DNA from: Rhizobiales bacterium CCH3-A5
Lineage (GTDB): Bacteria; Pseudomonadota; Alphaproteobacteria; Rhizobiales; Beijerinckiaceae
Direction: 5' to 3'
DNA: 64,000 nucleotides
NCBI GenBank assembly: GCA_001556025.1
Contig: LSIB01000163.1
Span: 124,001 to 188,000 of the forward strand
Shown: positions 26,650-38,600 of the stretch, piece after piece
How positions within the stretch are numbered: position 1 is the first letter of the stretch
Layout: each line of letters begins with the position of its first letter
Position numbers and translations under genes: made by a program
The notes under the pieces: generated by a model
Databases searched by the model: none
The model's input: the letters and a program-made list of their open reading frames with translations, nothing else
What the model was told of the DNA's origin: nothing

Positions 26650-29600
26650 ATGCGTTTTCTGATCGGCAGTTTCTGCAACGACGTTCTCGGCGGCGGGAAT
26701 GGCAACGACATCTTGCTCGGCCTCTCCGGCAGCGACGTGCTCCAGGGCGGCCGCGGCAACGACATCCTGATCGGCGGCTCGGGCAGCGACCAGATATTCG
26801 GCGGCGCCGGCAACGACCTGCTCCTCGGCAACAACGGCAACGATCTGCTCGACGGCGGCGTGGGCAGCGACATTGTCGATGGCGGCAGCGGCGACGACAT
26901 CGCGATCTACCGGATGAGCGAGAATCGCGGCGCGCGCGACGTCTATTCCGGCGGCTCGGGCAAGGATACGCTGCGGCTGGCCTTCACCGCCGCCGAATGG
27001 AACGACCCACGGGTGCGGCTCGAGGTCATCGCCTATGCCGCCTTTCAGGCCGCGCACACCAACCGGCGCGGCGAGGCCGACAACGACGTCTTCCGATTCC
27101 AGAGCTTCGACCTGCGCGCCTCGGCCTTCGAGAAGCTCGAGGTTTATGTCGATGGCCGGCGCGTCGAGATCGGCGACGCGCCCGTGACCGCGCGCGACGA
27201 TGCGGCTCAGGCCGGCGAGAACGGCAGCGTCGTCATCAACGTCGCCGGCAATGATTCGACGCCGGACGGGATCGGTGCGGTCACGCTGGTTTCGGGCCCG
27301 ACCAAGGGCACCGTGACGCTGCGCGCCGACAAGACCTTCCTCTACACGCCGGGCGCCGCGATGAACGCGCTCGGCGCCGGCCAGCGCACGACCGATACGT
27401 TTACCTACCGCATTAGCGACCGCGACGGCGACAGCGGCGTGGCGACCGTCACGGTGACGATCATCGGCGAGAACGACGCGCCGACCGTCACCGTGGTCAA
27501 TCCCGCGACGGACGCCGAGGGCGATGCCGGCACGCCGAGCGTCAGGACGATCGACCTGTTCCGCGACCTGACCATGGCGACCGACCCGGATCAAACCGAC
27601 ACACCGGTCTTTCGCACGGGCTCGATCCTCGTGCAGGCCGGGCCCGGCTCGGCGACCGGCAACACGGCGTTGATCGCGGTCAATCAGACCACCGGCGTGA
27701 TCAGCTACGACCGCGCCGCCTTCGACTTCCTGAACACCGGACAAAGCGCGATCTACCGGATCAGCTTCGACGTCCGCTCCGGCTCCGACACGGTCACGCG
27801 CACGGTGACGCTGACCATCACCGGCATCACCGATGTCCCCGGCGACACGACGCCGCCGCCAGCCCCGACGCTGACGCTCGCCGCCGCATCCGACAGCGGT
27901 GCGGCGGGCGACCGCCTGACCAACGACAGCACCCCGACCTTGACCGGCACGGCCGAGGCCGGCGCGACTGTGACCATTCTGCGCAATGGCGTCAGCATCG
28001 GCACGGCGCTCGCCGCCGCGAACGGAAGCTGGAGCTTCACCACGGCCGTGCTCGCCGACGGCCTGCACAATTTCAGCGCGACCGCGCGCGACGCCGCCGG
28101 CAACAACGGCCCGGCCTCCACGGCGCTCGCCTTGACCATCGACACCGGCGCACCCGCCGCGCCGGCGCTCGCGCTCGCCGCCGCCTCCGACAGCGGCGCG
28201 GCCGGAGACCGCCTCACCAACGACAACACCCCCACGCTGACAGGAACGGCCGAAGCTGGGGCGACCATCACCATCCTGCGCAATGGCGCGATTGCCGGGA
28301 CCACGACAGCCGCCGCCGATGGCGGCTGGACCTATACCAGCGCGGCGCTTGCCGACGGCACCCATGCTTTCACGGCCTTCGCGACCGATGCGGCTGGCAA
28401 CGCCGGCCCGGCGTCGGCGGCGCTTGCGCTGACCATCGACACCGCCGCGCCGGGCCTTCCCGCCATCGACCTCGCCGCCGCCGAGGACAGCGGCGCATCC
28501 GACAGCGACGACCTGACCAATCGGGCGAGCGTCACGCTCTCCGTCTCGGCAGAGACGGGGTCGACCGTCACGCTGAACGGCCAGAGCGCTGTCGCGGTCG
28601 CCGGCCTCGCCAGCTTCACCGTCGCGCTGGCCGAAGGCGTCAACGGCTTCAGCGCGACAGCGACCGACGCCGCCGGCAATGTCAGCGCGGCCGGGATCCT
28701 CTCGATCACGCGCGACAGCGACGCCGATCTCGGCGACGACCTGGCTGTGACGCTGGGCGACGGCCTGATCAACGCCATGGAGCGCGCGGCCGTCGGCTTT
28801 GCGCTGTCGGGACTCGACGCCGACGCCACCGCGACGCTGACCTTCGCCAGCACGGGCGGCGGAGCGATCACGCGCACGCTATCGGCGAACGGGACCGGGA
28901 CGATCGACCTTTCGAGCCTCGGCGACGGTGCGATCAGTGTCTCCGTCTCAGCCGGCGACGCCGCCGGAAACACGGCGACCGGCAGCGGTTTCGGCGCGAC
29001 GCTCGATACGCTGGCGCCCGATGCGCCGGTCATCGATCTGGTCGCCGCCGACGATAGCGGCGCATCGGACGGCGACAATCTCACCAATCTTGCGAGCGTC
29101 ACGCTGAGTGTCGCGGCCGAAACCGGCGCGACCGTCACGCTGAACGGCCAGAGCGCCGTGGCGACGGCGGGGGCTGCGAGCTTCACCGTGGCGCTTGTCG
29201 AGGGCGCAAACGCCTTCAGCGCCACCGCGACGGACGCCGCCGGCAATACCAGCGCTGCCGGCACATCGACCGTCACACGCGACAGCGATGCCGACGCCGA
29301 CAACGACCTCGCCGTCAGCCTAGGCGACAGCCTGATCAACGCCGCCGAGCGCGCCGCCGTCGCCTTCACTCTGACCGGGCTCGACGCCGACGCGATCGCA
29401 TCCCTGACCTTCTCCAGCTCCGGCGGCGGCAGCCTGACCCGGACGCTGTCCGAAAACGGAACCGGCGCGATCGACCTATCGTCCCTCGGCGATGGCGCGA
29501 TCACCGTCTCGGTTGCGGCCAGCGACGCCGCCGGCAATACCGCGACAGGCAGTGGCGCATCGGCGACGCTCGACACCACCCGCCCCGCGGCCCCCACGCT

Positions 29601-32600
29601 CGCGCTCGATGCCGGCTCCGACACAGGCACGCCCGGAGACGGCGCGACGCTGGACACGACGCCGACCCTGACCGGCACGACGGAGCCCGGCGCGACGGTG
29701 ACGATCCTGCGCGACGGGTTCGGTGTCGGCAGCGCGACTGCAGACGCCAGCGGCAACTGGAGTTTCACCAGCGCCGACGTGACAGCCGGGCCCTACAGCT
29801 TTGCCGCCATCGCCACAGACGCCGCCGGCAATGCCGGCCCGGCCTCGGCCGCCTTCGCGCTGACGATCGAGAACGCCGCGCCTGCGGAGATCTCGCTGGC
29901 GCTGTCGGCCTCCGACGAGGCCTCCGCCCCCGGCGACGACACCACGACCGGCAGCGTCGTCACCCTCGTCGGCGCCACGGAAGCCGGCGCGACCGTGACG
30001 CTCGGATCCGGCCCGCAGGCGATGACCACCATCGCCGATACGCAGGGCCTGTTCCGCTTCGACGATATCGCGCTCTCGCTCGGCGGCAACGCCTTCACCG
30101 TGACGGCCAGCCTCGCCGGCCAGACGATCGCGACCCAGACGGTGACGCTGACCCGCGAAGCGGCTGCCGCCAACGCGCCAGACAACGCCGCCGTCAACTG
30201 GATCCGCATCGCGCTCGGGCTCGTCGCCGAGGAATCCTCGGCTCCGACCTATGCCTCCCGCGCACTCGCGATGGAAAGCCTCGCGGTCTACAACGTCATG
30301 GCCGCGATCGACGGAACGCCCGGCTATCTGATCAACGCGCAGGCCGCGCTCGGAGCTTCGGCCGAAGCGGCCGTCGCCACGGCCGCCCACGACATCCTGA
30401 AGGCGCTCTATCCCGGCCAGAGCTTCGATCTCGCGGCGGAACTCGCCGAATCGCTGGCGCTCGTGGCCGATGGTCAGAGCGAGGATGACGGCGTCGCGCT
30501 CGGCGGGGATATCGCCGCCCGCGTGCTGGCCCTGCGCCAGAACGACGGCTGGGATATAGTCGTCAACGACACCGGCAGCGACGCCGTCGGCAAGTGGCAG
30601 CCCACCGCGCCCTTCTACGCGCCAGGCCTTGACGCACAATGGGCCACGCTCGACACCTTCGCGCTCGATACGCCCGACCAGTTCAGGCCGGACGCGCCGC
30701 CCGATGTGCACAGTGACGCGTTTCTGGCGGCCTATAGCGAGGTCAAGGAGCTCGGCGCGTCGGACAGCACGACCCGCACCGCCGACCAGGCGAACATCGC
30801 CCGGTTCTGGGCGGCCGGCGTCGGCACCTACACGCCGTCGGGCATGTGGAACGACATCGCCGCCAAGCTGGTCGACGAAGGCTCGGTCGGCCTTTCGGCC
30901 ACCGCGCGGCTCTTCGCCCAGCTCAACCTCGCAATGGCGGATGCCGGCATCGCCGCCTGGGACGCCAAGTACACCTATGACTATGTCCGCCCGATCACGA
31001 TCATCCGCGAGGCGCAGAATCTGAACGATCCACGCATCGTCGAGGACCGCGACTGGTTCCCGCTGATCCCGACGCCACCCTTCCCGGAATATGTCTCGGG
31101 CCATTCGACCTACAGCGCCGCAGCCGCGACCGTGCTCACCGATTTCTTCGGCGAGACGACCGCGTTCTCGATCACGTCGAAGAGCCTCGCCAATGGCACG
31201 GTTCCACGCAGCTTCGACAATTTCTGGGATGCGGCCTTCGAGGCAGGCGAGAGCCGCGTCTTCGGCGGCATCCACTACCGCTTCTCCAGCGAGGCTGGCT
31301 ACGAACTCGGCAGCGCGGTCGGCAATCTCGTGCTGTCGGCCTTCGATGCCGCCTCGGACGCGATCGCGCCGCGCATCCTGCTCGCGCAGGAGCCAGGCTT
31401 CGTCAGCGACACGATCCCCGTCCTGACCGGCAGCGTGCTCGACAATGTCTCGGGTGTCTCGTCGCTGAGCTATTCGCTCGACGGCGCAGCCTTCGTGGCG
31501 CTCGCCTTCGCAGCCGACGGTTCCTTCTCGCTCGATCTCGCCGCACTGCTCGCCGGCCAGCCGGACGGCCTCCACGACATCAGCCTGCGGGCGCTCGACG
31601 CGGCGGGCAATCTCGGCACCTTCAACGCCTTCCGGTTCGCGGTCGCGACCGCGCCACCCGTCGCCAGCCTCGCGCCCGAGAGCGTGCAGCAGGGCGAAAC
31701 CATTCTCGCCGGCGAGCGCCTGACCGGCTTCGTGCCGCTGAGCGAGGGCAATGCGCTGGCCGCCCTGACCTATCGCTTCGACGGCGGGCCGAAGACCAGC
31801 GTCGCCTTCGACGCGAGCAACGGCTTCGACCAGGCGCTCGACCTGCGAACCATCGCGCCCGGCGCGCGCCAACTCGTGCTCGAAATCACCGACGTCGCCG
31901 GCAATGTCGCGATCCAGACCTATGACGTCACAGTGCCGACCCCGCCCTTCACCATCGTCGCGATCGAGCCCGAAGCCGACGAGATGCAGGTCGGCGTCAC
32001 TTACCGGCCGCTGGTCGAGTTCTCGCGCGCGGTCGATGCGAGCACCCTGACGGCGTCGAGCTTCTACGCCACGGATTCCAGCGGGGCGGTGATCCCGGCC
32101 ACGATCGTGCCCTTCGCCGACGGGCTCGGCGCCTGGCTCCTGTTCCAGGAGACGCTGCCGGGCTCGCAGGCGATCACGCTGCATATCGACGGCAGCGAGA
32201 TCCGCTCGCGCGACGGAACCTTCCTCGACGCCGCGCTGACGGGCGCGGGCGGATCGAACCTGACCCAGGTCTTCACCACGGTCTCGACCACCGGCGTGCC
32301 CGGCACCACCATCACCGGCTACGTGCTCGATCCCGGCGCCGACCGCGAGATGATGACGCCCGACGACGTCCGCGCCGGGCCGCTCGGCCTGAACAATTTC
32401 GCGACCAACACCTATCTCAGCAAGCTCGCCGGGGTGAAGGTCTATGTCATCGGCCAGGAGGACAAGGCCGTCTTCACCGACGCCGACGGCCTCTTCACTC
32501 TCACCGACATGCCGGCCGGCAACGTCAAGCTCGTCATCGACGGCCGCACCGCCGCGATGACCGAGGCCGGCATCTTCTTCCCTGAAATGGTGATGGACCT

Positions 32601-35600
32601 GACCATCCGCCCCGGCATCGTCAACACGGTGATGGGCTCGATGGGGCCCGCCGAAGCGCAGGAGTTCAACGCCGGCAATCTCGCCGTCTACCTGCCGCGC
32701 ATCGACGACGACATCTTCGTCGCGATCGGGACCGGCGCGCCGACCGTGGTGCAGGCCACCAGTTCGGCCAATTCCTCTCTCACCGGCGACCAGCTCTCGC
32801 GGATGTCGCTGACGGTCGCGCCCGGCAGCGTCGTCGATGGCGCGGGCAACCCCGTCGCTGTCGAGGTCGGCATTGCCACCGTGCCGCCCTCGATGGTGAT
32901 GGACATGCTGCCCGAAGGCGTGCTGCAGCACTCCTTCGACATCACCATCCAGGTTCGGGACGTCAACGGTCAACCGATCGACGATCCGGTCTTCACCACC
33001 CCGGCCATCCTGGCGATGCCCAACACCTTCGGGCTCGCCCCGGGCGAGAAGACCTTCGTCCTCTCCTTCGACCACACCACCGGCCGCCTCGTCATCAACG
33101 GCACCGCGACGGTGTCTGCCGATGGCTTGAGCATCGTTACCGACCCCGATTCCGGCATCCTCGCGCCGGGCTGGCACGGCATCGCGCCGGGCTCGCGCGG
33201 CCGGGGCGGCGTCAGCGGCCCCTGCGATCCGCCCGGCACTCCAGAACTCGACGAAGTCCGTCAGGCCTATCAGGAGTTCTACGACAAGACGAACCAGACG
33301 CTCGACGACGCCTCGACCCTCAACTCGTTGCTGGGGGCGGCGGGCGCAAACACCACGCCCGTCGGAAAAGCGCTCGACGTGCGCGGCACCTACAACGACC
33401 TGAAAACGCTGAGCGACAGCTCTCTGCGCGCCGGCGACGCCTTCCGCCGCGGCGACGTCGTCGGCGGACTGCTCGAGAGCGGGCAGGTCTTCGTCGACAG
33501 CGTCAGCGTCTTCACCGATTTCATGGGCTTCATTCCCGGTCCGATCGGGCGCATCGCGAACGCCTACGGCGTCGTCCTGAACAGCGCCAAGCGCGCGGGC
33601 CAGGTCTCCTCGGAAAACCTCGACATCCTGACCGGACAGAAGCAGCAGATCCGCCAGACCGCCGACGAGGTGAAGGCGCAGCAGCGCTGGGTTCCGCCGA
33701 CCGTGACTCCCCAGCAGGAACAGCAGCGCCAACAGAATCTGCAGCGCCTGGAAGAAGCGGAGCTGCGCTATCGTGAAGAGTCGCAGCGCCAGACCGAGAT
33801 CATCGAGGAGACGACCACCTATTTCGAGACGGTGATCGAGTTCCTCGAAATGGTGCAGCCAGGCGGCAGCGGCCCCGGCCCCAATCCCGACAGTGTCGAA
33901 CTGGCCGAGATGGCCGACCGGATAAAGGACTTCGCCGATAGTCAGATCGAGTTGATCGGCGGCGAATTCTCGCTGGAGTACGAGTTCCTTTACCAGCTCG
34001 AGGAGGAGTATCTGCTGGCGCTCCAGCAGGTCATCGACGACATCGCCGCCGAGATCGGCGTCACGATCCCGGCAATGGCGGCCATGAGCGGCGCATCCCT
34101 CGGAGGCTTGACCGGCGGCGTGGTCATGGGAGCGAACTTCTTTCCCAATCAGCCGGCGCAAGCTGAGGTTCCCTCCGTCGTCTACGGCCAGACGATGTAC
34201 TACCTTCTCGAGAACCTGGATTCAGGGTCCGAACTGCGTGGCCAGTTCAACGCGATGGCCGGTATCGACCAATTCCTGGCGCCCAACACGCTCTACCGGC
34301 TGACGGTGTTCGATCCGGTCAGCCGCGATATAGGCCAGACCGTGTTCCAGAGCCGGCCCACAGGCCAGGCCACGGATATCCCCAACGTCCTGCTCTTCGA
34401 CGATGCCGGAGCTGTTGGTGCGGGCGGCTTCACCGCGCGGGCCGCAAACGTTCTCGGCATCAACCCGAACATCCGCGACAACTTCATCGCCGGCGTGCAG
34501 GACGAGGCGGCGCTGCTCGGCGGATTCGCCAACACGCCGGCGCTGGCCAGCACGACCGGCGTCATCGGCTCGGTTTCGCTGCTGGGCGACGCCAAGGCGG
34601 TCGTGGTCGAATCGGACGACGTCAATGGCGGCCGGCTGACGGCCTATGTCGCAACCGGCGATTACGGCCTGGCGCTGGTCAACGTCTCGGACCCGCTCGC
34701 GCCGGCGATCCTGAGCCAGATCGACCTCCTCGGCACGGCTACGGACGTCGCTGTCGACGGCGCAACCGACCTCGTCGCGGTCGCGACCGGCGCGAGCGGC
34801 GTCGCCATCGTCGACGCCAACCTCGCCAACGCGCCGCGCCTCGTGCGCACGCTGAACGTCGCGGCGACGCAGGTCGAGATCTTCGACGGACTCGCCTATG
34901 TCGTCAGCGGCGGCATCGTCTCGGCTTACGACATGGCGACCGGCCAGCAGGTCAAGGGTCTGCTCCTGCCGGGCGCGAACTATCCCGTCACGGGGCTGGC
35001 CATCGAGAACGGCAGGCTGTTCGCGCTCGAATACAATCCGGGCGTCGGCCCGCGGCTGACCGTCATCGACATCGCCTCGCCGGTGCTGAGCATCCTTAGC
35101 ACGCTGCAACTGCCCTTCGCCGCGCGCGGTAGCGACAACGCGGCCGACGGCCTGCTCACCGTCAGCGGCGGCATCGCCTATCTGCCGGCCGGGTCGGGCG
35201 CGGGCCTGGGCGCCGCCGGCGGCTATGCGACCGTGAATGTCAGCGACCCCGCCGCGCCCTTCCTCGTCAGCACGCCCGACCAGGAGGGTATCGCCGGCGG
35301 CGCGCTGGCGCTCAACGGCTCGGGCCGCGCCCTCACGGTGCAGCGCCTGAACGTGGCGGAGGCCAATAGCTTTGCCGACCGCAACCTCGTCGATGTGGTC
35401 GATGTCGCCAATCCGGCCAATACCGGCGTGCTCATCAACCGCATCCTGCTGCCCGAGAACGCCGTGCCGACAGCGGTCACGGTCGCCGGCGGCAACGCCT
35501 TCGTCGCCACCAGCGACGGCCTCTCGGTCGTCCGGTATCTGCAGATCGACCGGCTCGGCGTCGCTCCCACGATCAACTTCACGACGAACCTCGTCGATGC

Positions 35601-38600
35601 CGACCCGCTGACGGCCGGCATCCAGGCGCAGGCGCTCGAGGCGAGCCGGGTCACCTTCGACCTGACCGTCTTCGACGACGTGCAGGTGCGCAGCGTCGAG
35701 TTGCTTGTCGACGGTCGGGTCGTCCAGACCGACCTTTCGGTTCCGCTCTCGCTGTCGACCGTGCTGCCGAGCATCGCCGGCAATGGCGGTCCGAACGTCA
35801 CGCTGGCGCTCCGCGCCACCGACACCGGCGGCAACGTCACCACCACCGCTCCGATCACCGTCACGCTAACCGCCGATACGACGCCCTTCAACCTGATCAA
35901 CGTCACGCCCGACGATGGCGAGACCGTCGGCCAGACGCGCAAGGTCTCCTATCTCTTCTCCAAGGCGCTGGCCCCGACGAGCGTCACGCTCGCCAACTTC
36001 GTCCTCAAGACGCAGGCCGGAGATGTCGTGACGGCGACCGGGATCGCGCTGCGCGAGAACGGCACGCGCGTCGAGATCAGCTATGACGCCCTGCCGCTCG
36101 GCCAGTATCAGGGGACGATCAAGGCGCCGCTGGTGCGCGACCTGTCGGGCCAGCGGCTAGGGGCGGCCGATTTCGTCGGGACGGCCGATTTCACCGTTGC
36201 CGCCTTCGACAACAGCTGGATCGGCGGCATCGTCGGCGACTGGACGCTGGCCGCCAACTGGAGCGATGGCGCTGCGCCCGACGCGACGGACAGCGTGTTC
36301 ATCCAGACCGTGCCCGGCGGCACGATCAATTTCGACCAGACCGCCAATTTCGGCAACGCCATTGTCGAGAGCCTGACGATGACCGGCGGCGGCTCGCTGG
36401 TGTATGACAGCGCGCCGACCGTGAACGGCCGCCCGTTCCGCGGCATCGAGACCAGCTATCTCTCGAATGACGGGTTGATCGACATCGGCAAGTTCGGCGC
36501 CCTGACGGTCAAGGGCGACCTCCACAACGAGGGCACAATCCGGCTTTCAGCCACGGCGACGAACGTGCCGGGCACCTTCGGTGGGTCGATCGGCCGGCTC
36601 GTGCTCGGCGAAGGCGACCTGACGATCGATGGTGGCGGCGTGATCGAGATGGGCAATGATCCGGTCTCGGTCCTGACCGCAGCGCAGCTCGCCGGCCGGC
36701 GCAAGGGCGAGCAGGATCTCGGCTTCTACGATGCTGGCATTCCCTCGGTCGTCACCAATCTCGACAACACCATCCGCGGCGGCGGCGAGATCACAGGTGA
36801 GATGACGCTGATCAACGGCGCGGCCGGCGTCATCGAATCGACCATCGACAAGCGGCTGACGTTGTCGACCTACATTTTCAACATCAGCGACTTCGGCGGC
36901 GTCGTCTTTTACGAGCGCGGCCTGATCGAGAATGACGGGCTGATCCGGGCCACGGCCACCAGCACGCTCAAGATCGACAACGTCAACATCCAGAACCAGG
37001 ACGGCGTGATCCGGGCCGACGGCGAGAATTCGCTGGTCTGGTTCGAGTTCAACCCGATCGTCGATGGCGGCCTGATCGAGGCCGTCGGCAGCGGCGCGTT
37101 CCTGCTCTCCTACGGCGCGACCCTGCGCAACCTGACGATCGACAACGCACAGGGCGCCAACCTCCTGCTCGTCTCGCGCAATACGGCCAACAGCAACAGT
37201 CAGGCCACAAGTCTCGAGAATGTCACGCTGCGCGGCGACATCAATGTCTCGCCGCCCGACTCCGCCGGCGCCACGCTTTCGCTGAAGGGCGAGATCGTCA
37301 TCGAGGGCGCCGACAGCGAGATCATCCTCTTCGATGGCGCATCGACTCCCGCGCGCCTTCTTATCGCAGGCGACACGCGCATCAGCGGCGGCGGCGTCAT
37401 CACGATCATCGACGGCGGCGTCGGCCACGAGATCGTCTCGGGCGCGGTCGTCCAGTATCCCTTCGCCGACCCCGACAACCCCACTGGAGAACCCGGCCAG
37501 CCTGACGCGATCGATCTGGTCAACGTCGATGCGGCGTTCCGCTGGGCAGGCACGATCAAGCCGTTCTATGATCTCACCGATGTCGAGTTTTACGATGCGT
37601 CCGGCAACTACCAGACCGTCCAGCGCCCGCAGACAGCGCCGCTGCACATCGTCAACTACGCGGCCGGGACGATCGAGAGCTATCTGAACATCAGCGGCGG
37701 TCCGCGCCCGCTGATCCTCGACGGTTTCCAGGGCGGCCCACCGACGCTGGCGGGCAACTACAACATCTCGAACGCCGGTCTGATCCGCGCCAGCAATGGC
37801 GTCGGGCTCGAGATCCGCAATTCGGCGGTCCAGCAATATGTCGATCCCTTCGAGCATCCGACGCAGGCCGGGCAGTTCGGAACGCTGGCCGCGCACGGTT
37901 TCGACTCCGACGTCACGCTCGACAACGCCACGGTTGTGGGCGGCCGCATCGAGACGATCGCCGGTGGCGATATCATCGTCACCGACGAGGGCTTCACCGG
38001 ACGCGGCGCGGTTTTCCAGAGTGCGGCGATCCGGATCGACCAGGACAGCACGCTCCGGATCGAAAACAACGCGCAGCTCGACATCTCCGCTTTTTTGTTT
38101 GGCAGAACGGAAACCGAGCTGCGCAATGACGGCACGATCGCGATTATCTCCGGCGGCGGTAACGATGCGCGCCTCACCGTGGGCGGCGAGTTCGGTGGCG
38201 ACCTCACCATCACAAGCGACGATTTCGGCGAGATCATCCTGCGCGATGCCAGCAGCTCGGGCCTGCGCGGCTCGCTCGGCAACGGCTATGGCGGCGGCGA
38301 GCGGCTGAGGATCGTCAACCAGGGCGTCGCCGGAGACGGCGATTTCGCTGTCGATATGGAACTGCGGGTCGAAGGCGGGCAGGGCCTGCGCCTGTCCGCC
38401 GACGCCGGCGGGCTGATCGACGTGAGAAGCTACTTCGTCAGCGTGGCCGCTTTCAGCCAGATCATCGCGGAGGGAGGGCTGGTCGAGATCGACGGCACGG
38501 TCGACAATTACGGCGTGATCGACGCTTACGCCGGCTCGCTGCGCTTCACCGGCGCGGTGCAGGGCGGCGGCACCACGATCACGCGCGGCGAGGATACGCT

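Noticed and set aside
29476..34161. 1561-residue minus-strand open frame
   Set aside because: It lies wholly antisense to the giant gene, whose domains are clear on the plus strand; long antisense frames are expected in GC-rich coding DNA with third-position G/C bias.
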